A stretch of DNA of 64,000 bases from Glandiceps talaboti (Eukaryota > Hemichordata > Enteropneusta > Spengelidae): the NCBI RefSeq assembly GCF_964340395.1, contig NC_135564.1:13148391-13212390 (forward strand), read 5' to 3'. The stretch's first letter is position 1; every line of letters begins with the position of its first letter. Positions 45,771 to 57,895 of the stretch are shown in pieces. The position numbers were made by a program, and so were the translations under genes. The notes beneath the pieces are model-generated. The model searched no databases. It was not told where the DNA came from and worked only from the letters and a program-made list of their open reading frames with translations.

Positions 45771-46380
45771 CAATATAAAATTTTGTTCTGGTTTGCCAGT
45801 TTTAGTCTGTAAGATTAGTTAGTTTATTTCAGGAAAACAACAAGATCGACAACACAGATATACAAATGAAAAACTGTTACAAATTGTTGAATTACTTGGA
45901 TAATGCACAAAAGTCAAAGATACAACATTCATGCCATATTATGGTTTACAAAATGTATATTGTACATAACATGATATCGTCAAAACATACAGAACTTACT
46001 AACAATAGCGTTGAAAGCTTTCTAAGCGCAAGCCACCAGTGTTCTCAACCAGTATAGAGTTATAGGTTCTACTGTTTGACTTGTAGTTGTACATGTTGAA
46101 CATATTGGAAACAAATACAACATTCATCAGCTGTTCCACTTGGAAACTACTTTAATATAAAAACCAATGTATAACACTACTGTCGACAGTTGCCTTCAAT
46201 GTCAACAAAATAATCTGTTGGCGTTGTCAGCACAATTGATGGCATAACATGGGTTTTAACATTTTAATATACCATGACATGGTATACTACGTAGACCCGT
46301 ATTGTGCATGAATGCATATATACTGTATTTTGTGTTATTCAGACATGCCACAATACCAGGTACCAGTTGTAAGTTGATGG

Positions 46381-46622
46381 TTAAAGGAAAAGTCCAATCA
46401 AATACATTTGCACTTTTAGATAGCGTATCTTTGTGTTTTTAATTGATATGTATTTTAGAAATAAAAAGGAAACGTATTAAAGTTATGTGACTTTGAAATG
46501 TCAAAATTCTGCTATGTTGAGCCTCACTGTACTGTGCCGCCATTTTGGGAACTTTTGCACTTCTTACACTTTTATTTTATCAATAGAAATTGCAATGTCG
46601 TTTGATTGGACCTTTCCTTTAA
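46381..46622. mobile_element. TTAA-flanked MITE, 242 bp
   Basis: The ends ttaaaggaaaagtccaatc and gattggacctttcctttaa form inverted repeats of about 22 bp with one mismatch, with TTAA at both tips. No coding capacity. The TTAA tips are typical of piggyBac-type targets. Its sequence differs from the 4870-5415 family. Confidence 0.85.
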
Positions 46623-46673
46623 GTAAGTTTTAGTAAGTAGATTGCTACAAGTACTTATTAAAAAGCAAATTAC

Positions 46674-46695
46674 CCCCCCCCCTCCCCCTCTCCCC
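46674..46695. repeat. C-rich tract
   Basis: A C-run of about 10 followed by tccccctctccccc. Confidence 0.9.
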
Positions 46696-46833
46696 CATAA
46701 AGATAAACTCTTTTCTTACAAATGTCTTATAATTCTATCATTTTCTTGGTTGTGGAATCTGATCATAACGCTGCATGCTACTTCACTCTCTACATGTAAT
46801 GTACAGCAAAGTTTTCTGTGTTGTAAAGTGTAT

Positions 46834-47206
46834 TACAACTGGCGACATCAGATCGTGGACAACCAGAACATGTTACAAACAGGGAAAGTAAACAACTGAA
46901 TTAGATTAATAACATTTGGCACAGCATGTTGGAAGTAGAGACTTGTATTACATTTTATCATTTGATAAGAACAGTTTTTTGGCCACTTTACATAATAGTT
47001 CACGTTCACAAACAAATTTCCAGTTCCCCTGGCATTTCATATACACATAAAGAGGCCATAAAACTGTTCTTATCAAACCATGGTGTGTAATACAAGTCTC
47101 TGCTGTTCTAACATGCTAAGCCAAGTGTTATTGATCCAATTCAGTTGTTTACTTTCCCTGTTTGTAACAGGTTCCATTTGTCCACGGTTTGATGTCGGCA
47201 GTTGTA
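46834..47206. mobile_element. Foldback element with about 160-bp arms
   Basis: The left arm 46834-46996 (acaactggcgacatc ... gttacaaacagggaaagta ... gataagaacagtttt) is inverted at 47045-47206 with roughly 87% identity. Only about 50 bp lies between the arms. A separate arm fragment lies at 4584-4655. Confidence 0.85.
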
Positions 47207-47689
47207 CATATTGTTTCAGATATATAGCATACCATGTTGCTATGTTGGTTATGTAGAGATATTGATTATTGTGAAAACATTGTGTACATTGTTCTTGCTT
47301 TATTCACAATAGCAGAAATACATGTATTGATAATAATATTTCATTTGAAGACTTGTGTAAATAAAGATAACAAAGACAAAACACATATCAGTAGTGGATA
47401 AATACATGTATTTTGTCGTGATAAAAAAATGTATTCATGAAATTCAGAATATGATTAAGAATACTAATTTGGAAAAAAATGATGCAATTGTAATCCAATT
47501 GAAGGACAGTGTATTTGATAAGACCCATTGTTCACATCGTGATCAATTAAAGTTGTCAGTTAGTTGAAGTTTTCACTTTAACAAATTATTACTATCTTTA
47601 AACTATTTTGGTGACACATGGTTTCTGGTAGTTTTCCTGTAAAATACCTTGTTTCATAGTCCAGTGATGTAGACATGCATTGTCATGAC

Positions 47690-48165
47690 ATAGAATGACA
47701 ATGCCAAATACTTATGACATTGCCAATTATAATGATTACAATGCCAATTACAATACCAATTATAATGATGATTACAATACCAATTACGATACCAATTATA
47801 ATGATGATTACAATGTCAATTACAATATGAATTATAATGATGATCACAATACCAATTACAATACCAATTATAATGATGATTACAATGTCAATTACAATAT
47901 GAATTATAATGATGATTACAATGCCAATTACAATACCAATTATAATGATGATCACAATACCAATTACAATACCAATTATAATGATGATCACAATACCAAT
48001 TACAATACCAATTATAATGATGATTACAATGTCAATTACAATACCACTTGCAATACCAATTACAATACCACTTGTAATACCAATTACAATACCAATTGTA
48101 ATGCCAATTACAATACCAATTACAGTGATACTTACAATGCCAATTACAATACCAAGTACATATAT
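47690..48165. repeat. Minisatellite of 6/12/18-bp units
   Basis: Units such as attacaataccaattataa and tgatgattacaatgtcaat (multiples of six) repeat over 0.47 kb. Because units are multiples of three, long open frames (NYNTNYNDD and GIVIGIVII types) cross it on both strands; these are artefacts. Confidence 0.93.
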
Positions 48166-48169
48166 AGAA

Positions 48170-49330
48170 ATGAGTGGTCTCTGCCATATATGTGTGATGT
48201 GATGAGATAGTGTAAGATAGAAAATAAGTTTCTGTGTAGAAATGAAAGCTACAATACCATTCTTAAGTGTATTAGAATTATTGTACAAAATAGTGTTCCG
48301 TCATTCCGTATAGCAGTGATAGAAGAATATCACCACATTTCTGACAATGTGTGTAAAAATGACATCCAGTGACAGTAGTTCAAACACAGCATCCTAAGTG
48401 TGGAATGCATACTGATCATCTGCTCATTTGCATATCATTTAGGATTGCATATTACTGTCATCATTTGCATATTAAAATCCCTCAAAATTACGTTGTTTCC
48501 AACCTTGTTAGCTTATACCAACTGTTTATGCGTAGTCAGTCAGCACTGGTTTATCAACACACTGCATGATTGAAGTAATGTTGGTCATATTTTGAATCTT
48601 GTGGATGATTGAAAGCTAAAAACAAATACAAGAACAAAAGGTCCTATTCAGCATCCCGCTGACATTTTTTGCCTTTCTGATATATTACTTTTTAATTTCC
48701 ATATGAAAAGTGTTCCGTATGTATGAACTTTGTGCACATAAATAGGTATTAGTTTTTATTAGTTCACTTCTGTAAAACTGTCAACGTTTGAGGTGTTGTT
48801 ACTGCTGAAGTCATAATTTGTAAATCAATTGTATGCAAATTATATGCAAATCAATAATAATGCATAACAACATGAGTATGTGATTTGACAATACATGTAG
48901 TTTTTCAGTGACCTACGACACGACCCAGATAGCAACCCATAAAAGGTCATTCCTATCAAATTCTGGTGGCTGTAGGCAATGTCTCACAAACAAATATATT
49001 AAAGCTGTGAGTATTGTTTGGCATGGTTTTAGTTGGGTTTAGCACTATAGCAACAAATGACAGCTACAACTTGTTTTTTAGCCATCATAAATTTAGACCA
49101 GGTGTTTACTAATGAAGTAACTAAATATCAAAATATTGTAATTTTTGCGATTGATAAGAAATATACAGAAAGTAGTATTAGTGTTGTTACTTGAAATGAT
49201 GTGAAGGGAGAATTGCAGTCAAGGTTTTCTGTCAAAAGCATAGCTGCAGTTTTGTAGACAACACCATTATTACTTGGGGGTGGGGGGGTATAGCTGCATT
49301 ACATATGCCAGTGCCCTGCACACTTTAATT
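48170..49330. other. Spacer
   Basis: AT-rich, no gene recognised; a short G-run at about 49276-49289. Confidence 0.5.
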
Positions 49331-49333
49331 CTC

Positions 49334-49494
49334 TTAAAGGGCCATGTTTTAATCCTGGGTCATTGCATTAGTATTACCTTAACAAGAAGTACATAGAATT
49401 TTTCTTTTGTTATGGACCAACTTTTGCTATAGTTCTGCCAAACATCTGTTTTCCATGCCTTAAATTTTAATCATAATCTTAAGGGGTCCTTTAA
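49334..49494. mobile_element. TTAA-ended MITE-like element, single copy
   Basis: Begins ttaaagggccatgtttt and ends aaggggtcctttaa. The interior aatcctgggtcattgcatta, read in reverse complement, matches the end of the units at 4870-5415. Confidence 0.7.
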
Positions 49495-49553
49495 TGAATG
49501 GAACCCTGTGCATTGCAGTAGTGCTAGAGGCTTGATAAAGTGGCTGCCTAGAA

Positions 49554-49668
<115 letters not shown>

Positions 49669-50114
49669 CTTTCTTGGCTTCTCACCACCGCCTTGAGGTA
49701 AGAAAGTACAGATCAGGAAAAATTCACGGTATCTACCAGTTGGCAAGTTAGTTCAGCTGGTTAGAACATGTACTCTAAGGTTCCGGTACTTGAAGAAATG
49801 ATACTCCGATAAAATGATAACCTGGTGTGTGTGTGTGTGTGTAGATATCAGTGACATCAAGTACATTTATGTAAATAATGTGGTTCTTGTGTCAGGGACA
49901 TGTAAGTACCATGGTGTGGTAGTCACTATCTTGTCTCTGCTATCAGAGATTACTAACTTTTATGAGGGGATTCATTAATTAATTTATTTATTGATTACTA
50001 CAGATTGTCAGTTTTATTACATAGCAACACAAACTAATTTGTATTTTGTTTCTCACACTTGTAGAAGAGATAGCGTGTGTTTTGTAACTTTATTTCAAAT
50101 AATATTGTTTTATT

Positions 50115-51110
50115 TAGTTTTATTTCTCTAATGATAATATAGAGTGATAATGTACTTAGATATCTAATGATAATGTAATTAGTTTAGATATCTAATGATA
50201 ATCTACTTAGTTAGATATCTAATGATAATGTACTGTGTTTAGATATCTAATGATAATGTATTTAGTTTAGATATCTAATGATAATGTATTTAGTTTAGAT
50301 ATCTAATGATAATGTACTGTGTTTAGATATCTAATGATAATGTATTTAGATATTCAATGATAATGTAATTAGTTTAGATATCTAATGATAATGTACTGTG
50401 TTTAGATATCTAATGATAATGTATTTAGATATTCAATGATAATGTAATTAGTTTAGATATCTAATGATAATGTACTGTGTTTAGATATCTAATGATAATG
50501 TATTTAGTGTAGATCTCTAATGATAATGTATTTAGTTTAGATATCTAATGATAATGTACTTAGATTATATGTCTAATGATAATATGCTTGTTAGATATCT
50601 AATGATAATGTAATTAGTTTAGATATCTAATGATAATGTACTGTGTTTAGATATCTAATGATAATGTATTTAGTGTAGATCTCTAATGATAATGTATTTA
50701 GTTTAGATATCTAATGATAATGTACTTAGATTATATGTCTAATGATAATATGCTTGTTAGATATCTAATGATAATGTAATTAGATATTCAATGATAATGT
50801 ACATAGTTTAGATATCTAATGATAATGTACTTAGATTATATGTCTAATGATAATGTGCTTGTTAGATATCTAATGATGATGTAATTAGATATCTAGTGAT
50901 AATGTACATAGTTTAGATATATAATGATAATGTACTGTGTTTAGCTATCTAATGATAATGTAATTACATGCCAAATGATAATGTACTTAGTTTAGATAAC
51001 TAATGATAATGTACTTAGATATTCAATGATAATGTATTTAGTTTAGCTATCTAACGATAATGTAATTACACATCTAATGATAATGTACTGTGTTTAGATA
51101 ATGTAATTAG
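50115..51110. repeat. About 1-kb satellite of roughly 27-bp units with higher-order pattern
   Basis: The core gatatctaatgataatgta plus a variable tail (cttagttta, ctgtgttta, atttagttta or attagatattca) repeats about 38 times. Certain unit orders recur as blocks (for example 50340-50440, and 50500-50600 versus 50660-50760), showing amplification of multi-unit segments. Confidence 0.93.
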
Positions 51111-51111
51111 C

Positions 51112-51453
51112 CTTTTACTCTTTTCTTACCTTAACCCAAACCATAACTTCTTAGCTTGGATACAAATGAGTCTGTTTTGCATCAGTCCACTGTTCAAACC
51201 CAGTTTTAGATTCTTAGGGGGTCTACCTCTATCCTTCCCTAATGTAACCCAAACCATAACTCCCTAGCTTTTATAGAAATGTGTATGTTTTGCTCCTTCA
51301 GTCCACTTTTCTAAATCCTTGACATGATAAGCACCGCCAATGCAACCTATGCAGTTTTATACTCCTAGGGGGTCTAGCCATATCCTTCCCAAACCGTAAC
51401 TCCCTAGCTTTATACAAATGTGTATATTTTGCACCGTCTGTCCACTGTTATAC
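51112..51453. repeat. Three tandem copies of a dispersed repeat, about 120 bp each
   Basis: Each has accataactccctagctt, tagaaatgtgtatgttttgc-like and cagtccactgtt blocks, in the opposite orientation to the copies at 14263-14625. Confidence 0.75.
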
Positions 51454-52447
51454 ATTCTAGGCTATGAATCCTTCATTTGGTAAAACGACTTGTATTGTAA
51501 ATATATACGAGGAGAAGTAATCGATTTGCTGGGTCGACTTGGCAGCCTCGTATCACATCAACAATGTCATTGCGTGTGAGTCAGTCATAAATTGTAAGAT
51601 TGTATAGAGTAGATATGGTTGTGATAACCTGGGCTTGTGACAACCATATTGATCAAAATAGTCAATGACATGTACTGATATAACAGCTATGTGTTATCTT
51701 GAAGTATGCTAAACCAAGCTTGGCACTCACTGCAGTCAAACTTAGAGCTGAAATAGGTGGAATTGGAAATGGTGTTTTTCGGTAATTTTTGTTTGCATTT
51801 TCCAATTTTCTACGTTGTTGTGTTCTTTGTATTATGTTTAAGCCTATCCTGTTAACTTCTTACAAAAATACACTTTGTTGACAAAACTTGTAATCTGAGG
51901 GTCATAGCTATACGTACCAGTGATTCATGAATGTTTATGTAGTGACTTGCATCATATCAGTGTATTTATCAACAATTACTCAAGGGGTAGTGCATCAAAT
52001 CAGAAGGGTTGAAATGTTCCCAACAATAAAGGTTTTAATATTCCCAACATACAAAAATGAACCAAAATAGGGAAAGGTTAAAGCTAAAAAAGTAACTACG
52101 GAATTCAGAGACCTGTATTACTGGTAGTGAGAATTGAAAATCAGACTAAAATGTGGGATTTTGTGAAGGAAATAAAGATATTGTTGATTTTTAAAATCAT
52201 GCTACTTGGCTTGTCATATAAACTGACAGACATTTCTTAGAAGGTAAACTGTCTCTGTGTCAATATTGATATTTAGAACCGTTATAAATTTTAATATATG
52301 AAAGTTGTATATCATTCTAAGTGTCATGACTTTTCTTTTGTACCATCTTGACATTTGTGGATAAATTATGCCAACATTAGTCAAGGTGTGGAAAACATGC
52401 TGTGTTAATGTGTCATTACAAAAAACATTACATATGTGATGCATATA
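51454..52447. other. Spacer
   Basis: No gene or repeat array recognised. Confidence 0.5.
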
Positions 52448-52663
52448 TACATACATACATACATACATACATGCATGCATTCATGCGTGCGTGTGTGTGT
52501 GCGTACATACATACATACATAACACATACATACATACATACATACATATCATATGATACATACATACATACATACATACATACATACATGCATACATACA
52601 TGCACACACGCACACATAAATACAGACACACACACACATGCACACACATGCACGCACACACAT

Positions 52664-52704
<41 letters not shown>

Positions 52705-52715
52705 TACACAGACAC
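52448..52715. repeat. Compound (TACA)n/(CA)n microsatellite
   Basis: Taca blocks, a gtgtgcgtgcgt-like inversion, then degenerate caca with tgcaca interruptions. Confidence 0.95.
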
Positions 52716-53257
52716 ACATATGCGTGCATGATAAAAATGACTGCAAAACTCAGGTAGATTATACCTGTTTACCACCCATAGTAAAAACACTGGTAGAGAA
52801 CCCTGGGTAAAATATCTGGGGAACTTTTGTACTTTTTACCTGTTTACCATCCTGTACAACAAGAACACTATGCAGTGCCACTGTTTGCATAAATTCCTAC
52901 TGTTTTACTGTGGTCTCTAATCTGTTTTGGTCTAACTTTGCTGTACAGGAGAGATGTATGTATTTTGTACATTTGTGTGTTTGTTTTTATCTCGAAGTCA
53001 CCTTTCTAATCATCCTTCCTGTACTAACTTTAACAAATCAAAGATTAAAGATTCAAAGATAGTTTGACATAAACAATAACAAGCTTGATGAAGCCAAGGT
53101 TTCCTGTGGTACTATCACATGTAACAATCTTACATAAACATAGATACACCTGGTATATCACTATGTAATGAAGTACATAAATAATGGTCACAAGGGATAT
53201 GCTGTTTTAAAGTTATCAGGGCTAGTCTAATCATAACACATCAAGGATATGCCGTTT

Positions 53258-53582
53258 TTAAAGGTCCATTTTGGATTAAGATTGTACTTTAGGTGTGAAA
53301 AACAGTTGTCCGGCAGAGTTATACTAAAACGTTGATCCACAGCAAAAGAGTGATCCTATGTAATCCTTGTAGCTCTACTGATAAGGTAACATTAACGCAG
53401 TGACCCTGGATTGAAACACAGATCTTTAAAGGGGCATGTTTCAGTCCTGGGTCTCACATTAGAGTTATCTTAATAAGGATGTCATTGGATCGTTGTTTTG
53501 TTATGGACCAACCCTTAGCTCTTGTGAACAAATGTTTTTTTTCAGATCTAGATTTTAATTCTGATACAAAGTAGGCCTTTAG
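53258..53582. mobile_element. Two TTAA-ended elements head to head
   Basis: Unit A (53258-53429) runs ttaaaggtccattttgg to cagatctttaa. Unit B starts in the same TTAA (53426) as ttaaaggggcatgtttca and ends gtaggccttta at about 53582. Unit B is inverted relative to A. Same family as 4870-5415. Confidence 0.75.
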
Positions 53583-53654
53583 GTTTTTATTAAACAGATG
53601 TACTTATATATACAAATTACAAGGTGTATGTAGAAGAACTTCACTGTAAAATAA

Positions 53655-53740
53655 TGGATGGATGGATGGATGGATGGATGGATGGATAGGTGGGTGGGTG
53701 GATGGGTGGGTGGGTGGATGGTAGGAAGGATGGCGATGGG
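53655..53740. repeat. (GGAT)n/(GGTG)n microsatellite
   Basis: Seven or more ggat units grading into gggtggatg. Confidence 0.93.
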
Positions 53741-53889
53741 GGGACGTATATGTATGAATGTATGCAAAATGAGGAACATGAAATGCATTGTGGGCAATTT
53801 GAATTTGAAACCTAGTTAGCCCAAATGATAATTGTTACATTCTGGAGCCATGCTTGTAAATATTGAGAACTTCCCAGTCGAGTAACTTT

Positions 53890-54118
53890 GGGAATGGTAA
53901 CACACCTTGAGTATGTTCTGCCATGTGTTGTGTATGTTCTGTCATGCAATGTGGATGTTATGTCATGCGTTGTGTATGTTCTGTCAAGTGTTGTATATGT
54001 TCTGTCATGTGTTGTGTATGTTCTGTCATGCAATGTGGATGTTATGTCATACATTGTGTATGTTCTGTAATGCATTGTGTATGTTCTGTCATGTGTTGTT
54101 TATGTTCTGTCATACATC
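53890..54118. repeat. Minisatellite, about 20-bp units
   Basis: Units of the type tgttctgtcatgcgttgtgta repeat about 11 times, alternating with a gcaatgtggatgttatgtca variant. The CSVMxCV-type frames are artefacts. Confidence 0.92.
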
Positions 54119-54212
54119 CAGACATATCAATCTTGGAGTGAACTCCAGAGTCCATGAATCAGAGATTATTGAAACTTGTTCTTGAACAACAAACACACTC
54201 CCTGTCTCTACT

Positions 54213-54234
54213 TGGGGGGGGGGGGGGGGGGGGG
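54213..54234. repeat. G-run of about 22
   Basis: A near-pure G tract; quadruplex-capable and prone to assembly error in length. Confidence 0.93.
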
Positions 54235-54869
54235 ATAACAAGATTACAGATACTTCAATAATATTTTGACACTTCAAGTAAATATTTTTGCCAATTTCAA
54301 GGTTTTGTTGGCAGTAAAAGATTATCAGATTAAAGAAGCCATTTTTGCATACAAAATTGAATATATTACAGCTAAAATGATGTAGGCTTGGTGTTTCATT
54401 CATTGGACATTATGTTTTTGACACAAAGATAGACATATTTCAACTCTAGACTAACAATAACAGAGACACAATAAACACAGCAGGATCCTTTACCCAATCA
54501 CACTGAACAGTGATAAGCATTGCTATTCTTTCACAGTGCAGTAAAAACAGACTTCTAATGAAAACATTACACATGGACTTGATGATTTTAATGGCTGCAA
54601 TTGTTTATTTTGTAACTGATAATCAACATATCAACTTGACTACTTCTACATCCCCACTGTGCATGGCACCTATGTAATTGTTTCTTTTGCATTAGATGTT
54701 GTCTGAGGGTGTGTATTAATGTCATGTCACATGAGTGAAACACTAAACGTACATCATTTTAGCTGTAATAGAGATGTCCGTAATGTTTTGAATTGTAATA
54801 ATTAAGGCAACAGGCTATAAGAATCAACAGGTGGTCTTGATTCAAGAATATTGTACCAGAAGACATGCT

Positions 54870-55262
54870 AACAAGGTAGATATAGTTCCTGTAAAAAGCT
54901 GAAAAAGTAACTTAGTGATGTAAACAAAATATGTTGTGGGTAGTTGATAAACCCAATGAATCAAGGTAGAATTAATCCCTGTGATAAACTGGTGACTAAC
55001 AAACTGATGTAAGTGAAATGCAGTATGGGTAGATACATGTACATGCTATACTTGGAGCAGAGCTAGTTCCTACAATAAACTGGAGACTAACCCAATGATG
55101 GAAGTGAAATGCATCATGGGTAGTTGATAAACCTGGAACAGGGTAGATCCAGTCCATGTGAAAAACTGAAGACTAACATAATGTAGATGAAATGCACTAT
55201 GGGTAGATGTATGATAAACCTAGCACCAAGGTAAAACGCGTTCCCGCTATGATAACCTGAAG
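54870..55262. repeat. Minisatellite, about 83-bp units
   Basis: Four to five diverged units with gaagtgaaatgcatcatggg, tagttgataaacc and aactggagactaac blocks. Confidence 0.8.
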
Positions 55263-55589
55263 ACCTGCAAAGTATTACAAAGATCCTAGATATAGTTACA
55301 TACCTTAGTATCTTAGAAGGAACATTCCAAATTTTATCCAATTGATGCGTTATTTTCATCAATGATTACCACTAATAGTTCAACTTTTAGTAATTGTTTG
55401 TGTGCCAGGCCGTGATTGTAATAGTTAGCGACTAACCATCCTGTATAATGGATTTTATCAGATTATCCCGTGACTGAGCAGAGCAAGCTTAGATAGTTTC
55501 CATGCAGATGACCTCACTATCTTGTCACAATTTTACATTTATTTCCAAAAAGAATGAAGAATTTTTTATATTGTTGTCAACTTAAATTC

Positions 55590-55867
55590 GGTTGAAGTGT
55601 AAAAATAAATGAGTCGATGGACGTGGAATAGAAAGGTGTTGTTTTCTGTGAATTTTGACGTGAGTGACGGTGGAGTGTTTGGTTGGTAATGTCGATGCAG
55701 TGATGTAGAGAGGATTGGGGTCAGTAAGATAATGATGTCATATGAAGAATTAATCAATTGAATCTCGACGATTTAAATAATATATCATTTTGTTTCTTCG
55801 ATTCAATTTGGAATTATTCGTCGCAGTGGTGTTGTGGATTGTCGTGCTAACTCATTCTCAATGACAG
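55590..55867 (+). other. Candidate proximal first exon of HNF4
   Basis: ATG at 55861 encodes Met-Thr plus one base before a donor (ACAG|GTATTT, exon end 55867). This phase 1 end fits the HNF4 exon at 60113. About 120 bp upstream is attaatcaatt, resembling an HNF1 half site. It is an alternative or additional promoter to the one proposed at 42.9 kb. Weak evidence. Confidence 0.22.
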
Positions 55868-57510
55868 GTATTTCAAACTTTGTACGTCAACTTGTATGTT
55901 TCAGAATGTCGGCAGTGTCGTGTTTTGTGTGTGTGATGGAATTGTTGGATTTTGACTTTGTGAGCAAAGTTTATATTATAGTCTTTGTACTAGCGTTCAA
56001 TTGTGCAACCTCATCACGAGGAAAGAATACACAAACCGTCGTATTGTGTCTGATACAAGCATGGGTATTATATACTATCACAGTTGGACAATGAACATAA
56101 TGTAGGAAACGATCGAAGTATATTCACGGACAAGAGTAGATAAATGTTCAAAGTTCACTAACTTGATTAGAAACTTTCTTCAAAAAAATGACTGATTTTG
56201 AAAGTGATTATGACATGAGGTAATTTTTTGTAGACTACAAAGTAATCGTTCGATAAGTCAAACTGGGCAAGATTAGTAGTCATCCGTTCATCACTTCTCA
56301 TTCGATAAACTGAATCGTTATCGTTCCAAACCAGAAATAATTTTGTGACGTTGGACTTTGTATGTAGCTTTCAGTGTCACTTTTCAGATTTGCTTGAACT
56401 TGATACCTAGCCGAAAACAATACATTTGTTCCAATACATGTTAATGTACTTTGAATTGGTGATATACTTACATGTACCCTTGGTAGTCCTACAATGTACA
56501 TGTTTGTACAGTGTCAATGTGACAGTAGCGGTGAAAACAAACCCCTTACTGCGACAAATGTCAACAAAATGCAATATCTACATTTTCAAATAGGTTTTTG
56601 TAACAACCTTCACAGGACATTATTCATACATTTAGCAAAACGGGTATACGGGGCAATCTTTTTTCAAACTTGCATCGGAGAGGTGTTTTGGAGACTAACA
56701 TGTTTTCCACAAATTTAGATACGTGAATTTCCTAATGTTGAGAATTTGTACTATGGATTGTATATTGTTAGTTCAGAATTTATGATTTGATAGACTTTTT
56801 GAATGAATGAAAGATATAAGATTGGATGAAAACTGCAAACAAAACATATAACTGTTTTATTTTTGTACAATATATGTGTTCATTCATTTCAAGTTTGTGT
56901 CATAGACATTCAGGAAATTTTTGATTTTGGTTAGTGTTTTTGATGTGAAGTCAAAATATGTTTAATGTGGAATGCCATATGTATACAAGTTCTTATGATT
57001 TATGTGTACTAAACTACAAGTGTATGCATTACTACAAGTATTTGCAGTGAAATAATATGTATGTTTGGTTCAACAAAATGTCACATGAACCCATGTAAAA
57101 AATTGTGTTTTTGATTGCCCAACAATTCCCTCGCCTCAACCTAAATCTTGTTTATGCAGGTTTAGAAGATTATCTTGAAAATCATACGCAACTCTGAAAT
57201 TTGAGTGGAAAAAACACAAAAGCGAATACTGTGTTTTCCTGTCACCCCCCAAATAAATGAAAAGATGACTAAATGAAAGTATGTAATCAAAATCACAATT
57301 GTCTTTTCATTAGGCAAAGCATGAAATAAACATACCCATGTACTAGTGGAAAATAAAAATATGGCGATACATATAGCATAACCTACAAAATTGTATAGAC
57401 TACCGGTAGTGCTGTAATAATGCAAAAAGTCAAAACGAAAAAGTATGTTAACAGAAAGAGAGAAAACACAATTTTCTTTCCATCAGCCTGAAACATTTTA
57501 GTGCCATTTT
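55868..57510. other. Possible HNF4 intron; no feature recognised
   Basis: AT-rich. Small ORFs without family signatures. Confidence 0.4.
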
Positions 57511-57514
57511 GAGT

Positions 57515-57895
57515 GGGAGCCGTGGTAAAGTGACTTGGAAACTCGGGTAGATTTTACCTTGTCTGATAACTTTAGCAGAAAATAAAATTTGATTCAACCT
57601 ACAAAGCTCTGTCTTATTGGTAAGGTTTGAGAACCCCAGTAATAAACTTGTATAGTTTCCCATATATTTTACTGCCCTGGTAAAATGACTTGGAAACTCG
57701 GGTAGATTTTACCTTGTCTGATAACTTTAGTAGAAAATAAAATTTGATTGAACCTACAAAGCTCTGTCTTATTGGTAAGGTTTGAGAACCCCAGTAATAA
57801 ACTTGTATAGTTTCCCATACATTTTACTGCCCTGGTAAAATGACTTGGAAACTTAGGTAGATTTTACCTTGTCTGCCAACTTTAGTAGAAAAAAA
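57515..57895. repeat. Tandem repeat, about 158-bp unit, 2.4 copies
   Basis: Units start tggtaaaatgacttggaaac and contain gattttaccttgtctgata. Copies 1 and 2 are nearly identical, so amplification is recent. A distant relative of one block is at about 52755-52850. Confidence 0.92.
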
